From NCBI RefSeq assembly GCF_900111365.1, contig NZ_FOGZ01000001.1:1-64000 (forward strand): a stretch of 64,000 bases of DNA, given 5' to 3'. Shown here piece by piece: positions 15,891 to 24,400 of the stretch. The DNA is from Propionibacterium cyclohexanicum (lineage in GTDB: Bacteria; Actinomycetota; Actinomycetes; Propionibacteriales; Propionibacteriaceae). A model generated the notes under the pieces. It worked only from the letters and a program-made list of their open reading frames with translations. It searched no databases and was not told the origin of the DNA. Both the position numbers and the translations under genes were made by a program. The first letter of the stretch is position 1. Each line of letters starts with the position of its first letter.

Positions 15891-17237
15891 TCAGCGTGCC
15901 TCCTGGGACTGTGAGTGGACGGGGGTGGATCCGGGCGTGCCCGTGGGCGTGTCCGGATTGGCTTCCTGCTCGTCGGGATGATCGATCCCGTCCATCTGGT
16001 CGCCGCGCCAGTCGTCGGGCAGCATGTGGTCGAGCACGTCGTCCACGGTCACGGCACCGATGAGCTGGCCGGAGGTGTTGACCACCGGGGCAACGACCAG
16101 GTTGTAGGTGGCGAAGAAACGGCTGACCTTCGACAGATCGTCCTCGGGACGCAGGGTGGGAAGCGTCGTGTCGATGACCGTGGCGGCCATCACGCTCGGC
16201 GGCTCGCGCAGCAGGCGCTGGATGTGCACGGCCCCGAGATAACGACCCGAGGGGGTGTCCGTGGGCGTGCGGGTGATGAACACCATCGAAGCGGTCGAGG
16301 GAGTGACCTCGGGATTGCACACCTTGGCCAGGGCATCGGCGATCGTCGCATCGGGCGGAAGGATCACCGGTTCCGGCGTCATCATGCCGCCGGCGGTGAG
16401 TTCCTCGTACTGCATGAGACTGCGGACATCGGCGGCATCCTCGGGCTCCATGCGCTGCAGCAGGTCCTCGGCGATCTCGTCGGGCAGGTCGCCGATGAGG
16501 TCGGCGGCGTCGTCGGGGTCCATCTCCTCCAAGACGTCGGCGGCGCGTTCCACCTCGAGGGAGGACAGCAACGAGACTTGCTCGTCCTCGGGTAGTTCCT
16601 GGAAGGCATCGGCCAGCTGCTCGTCCGCCAGCGCCCGGGCCACCTCTGCACGCCGGCTGGGGTCCATGTCATGCAGCTCGCGGGCCACGTCAGCGGGGCG
16701 CATGTCCACCAGCTGGGCAACCTTCCGGTCGGTCGCCTGGTCCGCCGCGGCCACGGAGGACGCGATCTGGGACCAGTGCACGGTGCGGATCGCACCCTTG
16801 CGCGAGGTGAAGCCGAATGGGCGTTTGGGCAGCGTTTCGCGCAGCGCCACCTCGTGGATCTCCCACTGGCGCACGTGCACCTGGCGCATCGCCACATCGA
16901 AAATCGTGGCCGGCTTGCCGTCGGGGGCCATCACCGCTCTGTCGAACAGGTCGTCGTAGACCAGTGTCTCGGTGTCGCGCTTGACGAACCGGCGTGCGTC
17001 GATGACTCCGGACAGGCTGACCTGGTTCGCGTCGAGGCTGTACACCCGGAGCATCGGGACAAAGATCCTTCGGGCGGCCAGGAGCTCCACCACCACGCCC
17101 TTGATCGTCGGCGGACGCCCAGAGACGCGGATCTGGCCGACGAAATCGCGCACCTTACCGATTTGATCGCCGGAGGCGTCGAGTACGGGAAGCCCTTGGA
17201 GCCGAGACAGGAAGACGGATGAGGGATTCGCACTCAC
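15891..17237 (-). CDS. PRC-barrel / MgtE_N / CBS-pair protein without a transport domain
   Basis: A 448-residue soluble protein. An N-terminal PRC-barrel-like domain (VFLSRLQGLPVLDASGDQIG) comes first. A superhelical MgtE_N region with repeated DMDPSRRAEV, EMDPDDAADL and RMEPEDAADV motifs spans about residues 190-285. A CBS pair (MMTPEPVILPPDATIADAL and later GAVTVDDVLDHML) ends near 415, and a Pro/Thr-rich tail follows. In MgtE the same domains sense Mg2+ and gate a pore; no membrane helix is present here. It is coupled to the DUF1003 protein. The GTG at 17237 follows a TAGTCT box. Confidence 0.8.
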   Translation of the reverse strand: MSANPSSVFLSRLQGLPVLDASGDQIGKVRDFVGQIRVSGRPPTIKGVVVELLAARRIFVPMLRVYSLDANQVSLSGVIDARRFVKRDTETLVYDDLFDRAVMAPDGKPATIFDVAMRQVHVRQWEIHEVALRETLPKRPFGFTSRKGAIRTVHWSQIASSVAAADQATDRKVAQLVDMRPADVARELHDMDPSRRAEVARALADEQLADAFQELPEDEQVSLLSSLEVERAADVLEEMDPDDAADLIGDLPDEIAEDLLQRMEPEDAADVRSLMQYEELTAGGMMTPEPVILPPDATIADALAKVCNPEVTPSTASMVFITRTPTDTPSGRYLGAVHIQRLLREPPSVMAATVIDTTLPTLRPEDDLSKVSRFFATYNLVVAPVVNTSGQLIGAVTVDDVLDHMLPDDWRGDQMDGIDHPDEQEANPDTPTGTPGSTPVHSQSQEAR

Positions 17238-17243
17238 GTGCAA

Positions 17244-17249
17244 AGACTA
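17244..17249 (-). promoter_or_regulatory. -10 hexamer of the PRC/CBS gene, leaderless spacing
   Basis: On the minus strand TAGTCT ends 7 nt before the GTG at 17237. Confidence 0.5.
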
Positions 17250-17303
17250 CTCGAGCCGACCCGTGGGGAGCCCGGCCGCCGCGACCGGACTAGCGTGGTG
17301 TTC

Positions 17304-18167
17304 ATGAGCCTGCGTCCGCGCCGTTCGGTGCTCTACATGCCAGCGTCCAATCCACGGGCCATGGCGAAAGCCACCTCGCTTGACTGCGACGCGGTGATCT
17401 TCGATCTGGAGGACGCGGTGGCGCCCGAGGCAAAGGCCAGCGCCCGGCGCGCCGCCTGCGAGGCGGTGACCTCAGGCAACTACGGCCACCGAGAGCTAGT
17501 GGTGCGTGTCAATGGGGTGGGCACCGCCTGGCACGAGGACGATCTGGCTGCGGTATGCCAGGCAGGACCAGACGCGATCACCGTACCGAAGGTGGACAGT
17601 CCCGAGCAGCTGGCAGCGCTGGCCCTTCGGCTGAGCGAACTGGGCGCACCAGACCGAACCAGACTGTGGGCGATGCTCGAGACGCCCCGCGCCATTCTCG
17701 ATGCCGACGCCATCTGCGGTGCCTGCGAACGCCTCGAGGCGGTGGTCGTGGGAACCAACGATCTGCTCGCCGAGCTGGGGGCCCGCGAGGTGGCCGGACG
17801 TGCGCCGCTGGGCTATGCCCTGTCCGCAGTGATCTGCGCTGCCCGTGCCCATCATCTCGTGGCCCTCGACGGCGTGTACAACGATGTGCACGATCAGCAG
17901 GGTTTCGAGAAGGAGTGCCTGGCCGGACGCGACCTCGGATTCGACGGCAAGACCCTCATCCATCCCTGTCAGCTGGCCTTCGCGAACCAGACCTGGGCGC
18001 CCAGTGAAACGCAGGTTGAGCGGGCCCGCGCCCTCATTGCCACCTTCGAGGCGGCCCTGGCACGAGGCGAGGGGGTGGTCACCTTCGAGGGCAGGATGAT
18101 CGAGAACCTCCATGTGGAGACCGCGCGGCGCACCCTGGCCATGTACGACGCGATCGGTGCTCGCTGA
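17304..18167 (+). CDS. HpcH/HpaI aldolase / citrate lyase beta-subunit family protein
   Basis: A 287-residue TIM-barrel protein of the CitE-like family. Visible are RSVLYMPASNPRAM (residues 8-21), FDLEDAVAPEAK near 33 (metal-binding Glu/Asp), VRVNGVGT near 68, ITVPKVDS near 92 and AMLETPRAI near 122. Family members cleave or form C-C bonds of acyl-CoA thioesters such as malyl- or citramalyl-CoA. No citrate lyase alpha or gamma subunits are nearby, so it is probably a stand-alone CitE-like lyase. TAGCGT ends 8 nt before the ATG; an in-frame GTG at 17298 is an alternative. Confidence 0.8.
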   Translation: MSLRPRRSVLYMPASNPRAMAKATSLDCDAVIFDLEDAVAPEAKASARRAACEAVTSGNYGHRELVVRVNGVGTAWHEDDLAAVCQAGPDAITVPKVDSPEQLAALALRLSELGAPDRTRLWAMLETPRAILDADAICGACERLEAVVVGTNDLLAELGAREVAGRAPLGYALSAVICAARAHHLVALDGVYNDVHDQQGFEKECLAGRDLGFDGKTLIHPCQLAFANQTWAPSETQVERARALIATFEAALARGEGVVTFEGRMIENLHVETARRTLAMYDAIGAR

Positions 18168-18258
18168 GAGTGACCACGCCTTCGGCGCCCGGCAGGGCCG
18201 GTTAGGGTGGAGGGGTCGGTCGTGAATGCGATCGTCCCCTCGGCCACAGGAGCGTGCC

Positions 18259-19047
18259 ATGTCATTCTTCGGTCCCCAGGGCAACGCCCAGTCGGGGCGT
18301 GTTGCCCAGCGGTTCACGCTGCAGCACCCCGTGTCCATAGCGGTCTACGACTCCTACGAGGATGCCCAGCACGCTGTCGATTATCTGGCGGATCAGCGCT
18401 TCCCGGTCGGGAACCTGTCGATCGTCGGCACCGATCTCAAGAGTGTCGAACGCATCACTGGCGGCCTGAACTGGGGCAAGGTGATCGCCACCGCGGTGAT
18501 GACCGGTGTCACCTGGGGCGTGCTCGGTGCCCTGTTCATCAAACTGCTGATGCCCTCCACGAGCTTGTCATTGGCCTTGTTCGGGGCGGTGTCCATCTTC
18601 ATCATCGCCAACCTCATCACCTCGTCGATCAGCTACGCGATGACGGGGGGCCGTCGTGACTTCACCTCGGCGACCCAGGTCATGGCCACCCGCTACGAGA
18701 TCCTGGGAGAAGCCCCGGTGGCGAGCCAGGCGCGGGCCCTGCTCTCGGGTGGCGCCGGACAGGGGCGCGAGCCCCGACGCCCCTCGGCAAGCCCCGAGCC
18801 CTGGACGCAGGCTGGCCCGGGTCAGCCGTCGACAGGCGATCCCGACCCCTCGTCCTTCCCGCCGCCGGCGTGGCCGCCACAGCCGGCACCCGGCCCGCAG
18901 GACCCGGGTGCTCAGAGCCCGAGTGCGCAGAACCCGCAGTGGCCCGGCCCGCAGACTCCGGGTGCGCAAAGTCCGGGTGCTCCCCAGGGGCCCCGGGAGC
19001 CGCAGGCCCCGAGGACCTTCGATCCCACCGACCGCGGCCAGGGCTGA
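18259..19047 (+). CDS. GSP17M-domain membrane protein with Pro/Gln-rich tail
   Basis: A 262-residue protein. An N-terminal general stress protein 17M-like domain (SIAVYDSYEDAQHAVDYLADQRFPVGNLSIVG, about residues 22-55) precedes two membrane helices (about 75-120). The C-terminal 100 residues are low-complexity, with loosely repeated GPQ/PGAQSP segments. The function is unknown; the position matches Rv1233c (recalled). The ATG at 18259 has AGGAG 9 bp upstream and a TAGGGT box about 50 bp upstream. It converges on pepP, with a 45-bp gap. Confidence 0.7.
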   Translation: MSFFGPQGNAQSGRVAQRFTLQHPVSIAVYDSYEDAQHAVDYLADQRFPVGNLSIVGTDLKSVERITGGLNWGKVIATAVMTGVTWGVLGALFIKLLMPSTSLSLALFGAVSIFIIANLITSSISYAMTGGRRDFTSATQVMATRYEILGEAPVASQARALLSGGAGQGREPRRPSASPEPWTQAGPGQPSTGDPDPSSFPPPAWPPQPAPGPQDPGAQSPSAQNPQWPGPQTPGAQSPGAPQGPREPQAPRTFDPTDRGQG

Positions 19048-19092
19048 GTTCTCGGCGGTCTCGAGCCGGTTCCGGGAGCCGGCGGGCCCTGC

Positions 19093-20553
19093 TCAGCGGG
19101 GCGCGATGGTCGACATCCAGGATTCCACCTCGTGGCTGTCGCGAGGCAGGTGGCTGGAGAGGATCTCGTACCCATTCGGGGTGATGACGATGTCGTCCTC
19201 GATCCGTACGCCGATGCCGCGCAGCTGCGGGGGAACCATGAGATCTGTCGACTTGAAGTAGATGCCCGGCTCCACTGTGATCACCATGCCGGGCCTCAAC
19301 TCGCCGAGGCGGTAGTGCTCGGCTCTGGCCTGCGCGCAGTCGTGCACGTCCAGACCGAGGTGGTGACTAGTGCCGTGGACCATCCAGCGGCGGAACTGGC
19401 CGCCCTGGGGGCTGAGCGCTTCGTCCACGCTCACCGGCAGGATGCCCCAGTCAGCGAAGGCCTGGGTGAGCACGCCGATCGCGGCGGCGTGCACATCGGC
19501 GAACTGGGCGCCGGGGCGGGCGGCGTCCATGCCGGTCTGCTGGGCGGCCCGCACGGCGTCGTAGATCTGGCGCTGCTCCTCGGAGAAGTGCCCGCCGACC
19601 GGCATCGTTCGCGTGATGTCGGCTGTGAAGAGGCTGTCGAGCTCGATGCCGGCGTCCATGAGGAGCAGCTCGCCGGGCACCAGGGGGCCATCGTTGCGCA
19701 CCCAGTGCAGCGTGTTCGCATGATCGCCGGCGGCCGCGATGGTGTCATAGCCCACCGCATTGCCGTCGTGGCGGGCATGCAGACCGAAGATGCCTTCGAC
19801 CCAGCGCTCGCCGCGGCCGTATTCCACGGCGCGGGCCATGTTCGCGACGACGTCCTCGAAGCCCAGTGCGGTGAGGCGGCAGGCCTCGCGCAGCTGAGCG
19901 AGCTCCCAGTCGTCCTTGACGAGCCGCAGCTCGCTCAGTGCGGTGCTCAACTCCGAATCGCGGTCGAGCTGCGCTTCGCCCCGCAGCGCGTCAACCAGGG
20001 CGGTGACAGACGGATCGGCGTCGCGTACCACCCGCAGCGGCACCCTTCCATGTCCGGAGGTCAGGGCTTGCGGGAGCTCCGTGATGTCGCCAGTCGGGAA
20101 TCCACACAGCGCCGACATCTCGTCGAGTGATTCGCGCTGGCCCACCCACATCTCGCCATATCGCGGCGAGGCATAGAACTCGGGATCGGTGCGCGGCACG
20201 CGCGGGTGGAAGTAGAGCCTCGCGCTGGCGTCGGGTTCCACGACGAGCACCGCGTCGGGCTCGCGGTCGGTGCCCAACCCGGTCATCTGGGCGAACCCGG
20301 AATGGGGGCGGAAGGCGTAGTCGCAATCGTTGTTGCGGACCTTGTAGGCGCCGGCAGGGATGACCAGGCGCTCTCCGGGAAACAGCTGTGAGGCCTCAAG
20401 GCGGTGAGCCGCGGCGCTCGGCGCGGAGGCCAAGGTCTGGGGAGGGTTCGGATCGTAGGGCGACCAGCCCTGCGAGATGAACGCCTTGAACGCCTCCGAG
20501 AAGGGCGCGCGTCCCTTGGGGAGCTCGATCTTTTCCTGTGCCATCGCCATCAT
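19093..20553 (-). CDS. pepP: Xaa-Pro aminopeptidase (aminopeptidase P, M24B)
   Basis: A 486-residue enzyme that removes N-terminal residues preceding proline. The C-terminal pita-bread domain shows all the metal ligands: MDAGIELDSLFTADITRT (two Asp), HGTSHHLGLDVHD (His), TVEPGIYF (Glu) and GVRIEDD (Glu). The N-terminal domain is of AMP_N type. Several in-frame starts are clustered (GTG 20565, then GTG, GTG, ATG 20553, ATG 20550, ATG 20544); 20553 is a choice, not a proof. It is divergent from the zinc-ribbon gene across a repeat array. Confidence 0.88.
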   Translation of the reverse strand: MMAMAQEKIELPKGRAPFSEAFKAFISQGWSPYDPNPPQTLASAPSAAAHRLEASQLFPGERLVIPAGAYKVRNNDCDYAFRPHSGFAQMTGLGTDREPDAVLVVEPDASARLYFHPRVPRTDPEFYASPRYGEMWVGQRESLDEMSALCGFPTGDITELPQALTSGHGRVPLRVVRDADPSVTALVDALRGEAQLDRDSELSTALSELRLVKDDWELAQLREACRLTALGFEDVVANMARAVEYGRGERWVEGIFGLHARHDGNAVGYDTIAAAGDHANTLHWVRNDGPLVPGELLLMDAGIELDSLFTADITRTMPVGGHFSEEQRQIYDAVRAAQQTGMDAARPGAQFADVHAAAIGVLTQAFADWGILPVSVDEALSPQGGQFRRWMVHGTSHHLGLDVHDCAQARAEHYRLGELRPGMVITVEPGIYFKSTDLMVPPQLRGIGVRIEDDIVITPNGYEILSSHLPRDSHEVESWMSTIAPR

Positions 20554-20614
20554 CACCACATTCACCGGATCGGGGCGCCGTATGCGGCCCGTGCTCCGAT
20601 ACTAGGGTCCAAGC

Positions 20615-20729
20615 GGGCAGAACTGCCCAGGGTCCCTGGCGGGCAGAGCTGCCCGGGGTTCAGGTGGGCGGAACTGCCCTGGGTTCAGGTGGGCGGAGCT
20701 GCCCTGGGTTCAGGTGGGCGGAACTGCCC
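20615..20729. repeat. Array of about 4.5 direct repeats, 25-26 bp, with palindromic core
   Basis: Units begin at 20615, 20641, 20666, 20691 and 20716. Each opens with the 14-bp core GGGCRGARCTGCCC, and in two copies the arms GGGCAG and CTGCCC are perfectly inverted or nearly so. Cores are joined by 11-12 bp resembling TGGGTTCAGGT. The array fills the gap between divergent pepP and the zinc-ribbon gene and ends 22 bp before the latter's TAGCCT box. No spacer diversity, so it is not CRISPR. Confidence 0.9.
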
Positions 20730-20779
20730 GACCGACAGTTTCGGGGCCGGATAGCCTGGTCCGAACAGGAAGGACTCCC

Positions 20780-21523
20780 ATGCTCGCCGATCCCACCGCC
20801 CAACGACGGCTGCTCGATGTCGCTGCGCTCGACTCGAAGCTGCTGCAGCTGCGTCACCAGTCCGGGCACTTGCCCGAGAACGAGGAGCTGGCGCAGCTCC
20901 AGACCGTCCGCCTGGAGCTGGTGGAGCGGATCACGGCGACGAAGACCCGCCAGGAGGACGCCCAGCGTCAGCTCGAGCGCGCCGAGGCCGATCTCACGCC
21001 GGTAAGGGCCCGGCTGGAGCGCGACGAGAAGCGCGCCAAGGACGGGCTGGTCGTCGAGCAGCGGGCGATGGCAAGTCTTCAGGCCGAGATCGATCATCTC
21101 AAGGGACGCATCGACGACCTCGAGGAGGACGAGCTGGAAGCCATGCAGCAGGTCGAGGACGAGGGGCGCCAGCACGAGGAGCTCGTCGCGCAGCGCACCG
21201 AGATCGAGAACCGGATGCGGGCACTGCTGAGCCAGCGCGAGGACACCAAGGCCACGATCGCGCGTCAGGCCGAGTCACTCACCCGGGAACGCACCGCCGC
21301 GGCCGAGTCGCTGCCGGCCGATCTGCTGGCCGACTATGAGCGCATTCACAAGCGATCAGGCTCGACGGCAGCGGCGGAGCTGCGTGCCCGCCGATGCGGA
21401 GGGTGCGGGCTGGAACTCGACGTCGCCGAGCTGCGCCGCTTCGCCGCCGCCCCGGCCACCGAGGTGCTGCACTGCGAGGAGTGCGGGCGCATCCTGGTGC
21501 GCACCGAGAAGTCTGGCCTGTGA
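20780..21523 (+). CDS. Coiled-coil protein with C4 zinc ribbon (DUF164 family)
   Basis: A 247-residue protein. Residues 10-185 are one long antiparallel coiled coil, rich in Glu, Gln and Arg. The C-terminus is a zinc ribbon with CGGCG and, about 26 residues later, CEECG. This is the widespread C4-type zinc-ribbon family, equivalent to Rv2229c (recalled). Proposed roles link it to tethering or RNA processes, but none is established here. The ATG at 20780 has AGGAAGGA upstream and a TAGCCT -10 box at 20752-20757. It lies directly before rnpB. Confidence 0.8.
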   Translation: MLADPTAQRRLLDVAALDSKLLQLRHQSGHLPENEELAQLQTVRLELVERITATKTRQEDAQRQLERAEADLTPVRARLERDEKRAKDGLVVEQRAMASLQAEIDHLKGRIDDLEEDELEAMQQVEDEGRQHEELVAQRTEIENRMRALLSQREDTKATIARQAESLTRERTAAAESLPADLLADYERIHKRSGSTAAAELRARRCGGCGLELDVAELRRFAAAPATEVLHCEECGRILVRTEKSGL

Positions 21524-21604
21524 GCCGGTGCACAGCTGCCCGCTGAACCGGCTCAATGGGCCGGCTCGCCACCTCCGCGTGGCGGCGAAGGTGAGGCGCG
21601 GCGC

Positions 21605-21610
21605 TAGACT
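21605..21610 (+). promoter_or_regulatory. -10 hexamer of rnpB
   Basis: TAGACT ends 7 nt before the predicted 5' end of RNase P RNA at 21617. Because this RNA's 5' end is set by its own P1 helix, it calibrates the hexamer-to-start distance used in this genome. Confidence 0.6.
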
Positions 21611-21616
21611 GCTGGC

Positions 21617-22004
21617 GACGAGTCGGCCAGATGACCGCGGTGCCTTGGCGCTGAGGAAAGTCCGGACTCCACAGGGCAGGGTGGTGGATAACATCCACCC
21701 GGGGTGACCCGCGGGACAGTGTCACAGAAAACAAACCGCCCGAGCAATCGGGTAAGGGTGAAACGGCGGTGCAAGAGACCACCGCGTCGCAGGTGACTGC
21801 GGCGGCATGGCAAACCCCACCCGGAGCAAGACCAAGAAGGACCTTCGGGTCCGCGCAGGCGTTCGAGGGCTGCCCGCCCGAGTCTGCGGGTAGGTTGCAC
21901 GCCCGGTGCGCGAGTGCCGGGGGAAGGCCGCTGGCAACAGCGGTCGCAGATGGATGGTCATCGGCTCATCGAGCCACAGAATCCGGCTTATCGGCCGACT
22001 CGTC
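21617..22004 (+). ncRNA. rnpB: RNase P RNA, bacterial class A
   Basis: The catalytic RNA that trims the 5' ends of tRNA precursors. The universal core GAGGAAAGTCCGGACTCC lies at 21653-21670, ACAGTGTCACAGAAAACA near 21717, and the 3' conserved block ends with AGAATCCGGCTTAT near 21978. The P1 helix pairs the 5' GACGAGTCGG-type strand at 21617 with CCGACTCGTC ending at 22004, which sets both ends. Length is about 388 nt, normal for class A in actinobacteria. Confidence 0.95.
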
Positions 22005-22021
22005 ACCAATTCTGTCTGTGA

Positions 22022-22312
22022 CTAGGCAAGACTCTGGCCAGGGTGGCTGGAAGTCCGCAGGGAGTCAGAAGGATTCCCGAACTCCTGTCCAGGCTCCGCC
22101 CGCGGAGCCGCCTCGCCGGCGTCCTGGCTGCGGTCGCCGGAGTCAGGCCGCAGGTGCGCGTACGTGTTCATGGTTTCCTCAGCCCACTTGTGTCCGAGCC
22201 CCACTCGTGCCAAAAGTGACGCAACTTCGCCCTCACGCCCCGAAGCCTGGCGAATCGCCCAACTTGAGTCAGAAACAGCTCGTGAAGAGCCCCATCTCGC
22301 GGGCGCTTTCAT
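22022..22312 (-). pseudogene. Tyrosine recombinase (phage-type integrase) C-terminal remnant
   Basis: A leftward frame contains LGHKWAEETMNTYAHLRPDS, which matches the last part of actinobacterial site-specific recombinases (LGHxxxxTTxxTYxHLxPDS), including the catalytic tyrosine in NTYAHL. The upstream part, which should carry the RHxxR-box, is missing and reads as random sequence. It ends 18 bp downstream of rnpB. Nothing else is recognised in 22005-22451. Confidence 0.5.
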
Positions 22313-22451
22313 CTGAGTCAGGGGGGATCCCCTCGCGGGCGGTCTTCGTGAGGCAGCTCGTGGTCGACGGGTCGCAGGGCGGGGTGTGGCGTGGTCGCCC
22401 CAGGGCCTGGGGCCTGGTGGGCAGTCGGTGGGAGCGGAGCGCGGCTGGCCG

Positions 22452-23540
22452 TCAGCTGTTCGCTGGGGGCCTTCCAGCCAGGATCAGCTGTGCCTGGGCG
22501 TCACTGAGCGGATAGTTCAGGAACTGCTGGTAGTACTGCTTGACCAGGGAATTCATGTCGGTATTCGGGAAGAGCTCGGGGTGAAGGGTCTTGGCGGCCC
22601 AGGGCAGCTCGAGGACAGCTTCGGGACTGTAGCGGTCCCACTGGAAGACTCCAGCCGGGTTTGAGTACACCTTCTTGTCCTGCACGGCTTTCACGCCTGC
22701 CCAGGCTGGGTCCTTCTCGAGGGCAGCCGCGGAGCCGGGATCGCCGGTCCCGATGATCACCACGTCGGGGTTCCAGGCCGTGACCTGCTCGATCGAGACG
22801 GGCTTCTTGTTTCCCGTGATGGACTGGGCCGCGTTCACGCCGCCGGCGTCCTTGATCCACTGATCGATGATCGTATCGGAGCCGTCCACTTGCAGGGGCT
22901 CGAGTGACTGGATGTGCAGCACCTTTGGCTTGCTTGCAGCGGGGATCGTCGCGGTGACTTTCTGGACATCGGAGACCGTGTGGTCGAGGTATGCGTCGTA
23001 GGCGGCGGCGCGCGCGCTGGCGTCCTTGCCCAGGATCTGTCCCGTGATCGAGATCGTCTGCTTCATCTGTTCATAGGTCGAGAAGTAGAGCTGCACCGTC
23101 GGAATGCCCATGGCCTGGATCTTGTCGGAGTTCGTGGTGCCCGGTGACATGAAATGGATATCGGGCTGCTTTTCTGCCAGCGCTTCGGTGTTGAAGTTCT
23201 GCGCGTTCGTGGTGACTGCGTTTCTGAGGCTCGGCTGCACCGTGAACATCCATGGGCTCGACTTGGGGGTGTTCGCCGTCGCCACGATCTTGTTGCCGGC
23301 ACCCAGCAGCATGAGCACCTCGGTGTGGGCGGGCCAGGAGTCGGCGATTCGGTTGATCGAGGTGGGCACGCTCACCGTGCGCTGCGACTGGTCCGTGATG
23401 GTCTGGGTGGACGCTGTGGCGGAGGGCGAGCTGGACGACGCCGCCGGGCTGGCCGAGCAGGCAGCCATTGACAGGGCCAGGCACGCGCCGAGCGTGCCGG
23501 TCACGAGTCTGGTGGCCGAAGAACTGGTGTGCAATCGCAT
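22452..23540 (-). CDS. ABC transporter substrate-binding lipoprotein, Fe-siderophore/B12 type
   Basis: A 362-residue secreted lipoprotein. The signal peptide ends with LALSMAACSA (lipobox Cys near residue 28), followed by a Ser/Ala-rich linker and a TroA/FecB-fold domain with VSVPTSINRIADSWPAHTEVLMLLGAG. It captures a metal chelate or cobalamin outside the cell for the permease and ATPase encoded just upstream. The ATG at 23540 has GAGGAGA. The ligand is not clear from sequence; neither a cobalamin riboswitch nor an iron-regulated box was recognised upstream. Confidence 0.8.
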   Translation of the reverse strand: MRLHTSSSATRLVTGTLGACLALSMAACSASPAASSSSPSATASTQTITDQSQRTVSVPTSINRIADSWPAHTEVLMLLGAGNKIVATANTPKSSPWMFTVQPSLRNAVTTNAQNFNTEALAEKQPDIHFMSPGTTNSDKIQAMGIPTVQLYFSTYEQMKQTISITGQILGKDASARAAAYDAYLDHTVSDVQKVTATIPAASKPKVLHIQSLEPLQVDGSDTIIDQWIKDAGGVNAAQSITGNKKPVSIEQVTAWNPDVVIIGTGDPGSAAALEKDPAWAGVKAVQDKKVYSNPAGVFQWDRYSPEAVLELPWAAKTLHPELFPNTDMNSLVKQYYQQFLNYPLSDAQAQLILAGRPPANS

Positions 23541-23551
23541 GGGTGATCTCC

Positions 23552-24400
23552 TCATGATCGTTGCTGCGATGCCCGGGCGGACAGCTGGTTGCTGGCGGAT
23601 CGATCCGGCACCGAAGAATGGGTGAGCAAGGGCACGCACGCCTCGACGGGGGGACCCCCCGGGCCTGCGATGGAACCGATGCGAACTGCGACCCCGTAGG
23701 CGCGGTTCATGGCGGCCTCGGTGATGATCTCGGCTGCCGAGCCCACCTGGGCCGGGCCGTGTGGCTCGAGCAGGGTGACTCGGGCATCGCACCAGAGGGC
23801 ATGGTCGGGCTCGTGGGTGGTCATGACGATGCACAGTCCCTCGCCGGCCAGCCGGCGCACCTGGCGCAGCACGCGTACCTGGTTGCCGAAGTCCAGGCTC
23901 GACGTGGGCTCGTCCATGATGAGCAGCTGGGCCTGCTGGGTGAGCGCGCGGGCGATGAGCACCATCTGGCGTTCGCCGCCGCTGATCTCGGTGTACGGGC
24001 GCTCGGCCAGGGAATCGATGCCCAGGCGCTCGAGGGACTCGAGGGCCAAGGCCTTGTCGGCCGGGCCCGGCGAGGAGAACAGTCCGAGCCGGGCGGTGCG
24101 CCCCATCGTCACGACATCGCGCACGCTGAAGGGGAAGGGCGGGGTATGAGCCTGCGGCACATAGGCAATGAGTCGGGCCTGTTCACGGCGGCCGAGTGTG
24201 CGGGCGTCACGCCCGTCGATCAAGACCCTGCCTCCCTGGGGTGCGAGGAAGCCGAGGATGGTCTTGAACAGGGTGGTCTTGCCGACCCCGTTGGGGCCGA
24301 GCAGGCACATCACCTCCCCGGAATCCACCGTCAGCGAGAGCTCGTCCACCACTCGGTGCTCGCCGTAGCCACAGGACAGGTCGTCGACAGTGAGCCTCAT
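23552..24400 (-). CDS. ABC transporter ATP-binding protein, Fe-siderophore/B12 type
   Basis: A 282-residue ATPase. Walker A is GPNGVGKTT (about residues 35-43), the signature is ISGGERQMVLIARAL (about 135), Walker B LLIMDEPTSSLD follows, and the switch His is in TTHEPDH. It resembles FecE/BtuD. The ATG overlaps the stop of the permease gene (ATGA). The C-terminus is about 25 residues longer than usual and low-complexity. Confidence 0.85.
   Translation of the reverse strand: MRLTVDDLSCGYGEHRVVDELSLTVDSGEVMCLLGPNGVGKTTLFKTILGFLAPQGGRVLIDGRDARTLGRREQARLIAYVPQAHTPPFPFSVRDVVTMGRTARLGLFSSPGPADKALALESLERLGIDSLAERPYTEISGGERQMVLIARALTQQAQLLIMDEPTSSLDFGNQVRVLRQVRRLAGEGLCIVMTTHEPDHALWCDARVTLLEPHGPAQVGSAAEIITEAAMNRAYGVAVRIGSIAGPGGPPVEACVPLLTHSSVPDRSASNQLSARASQQRS

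Noticed and set aside
20615-20729. The repeat array as a CRISPR
   Set aside because: The units follow each other with only 11-12 bp of nearly identical joint sequence; there are no unique spacers and no cas genes.
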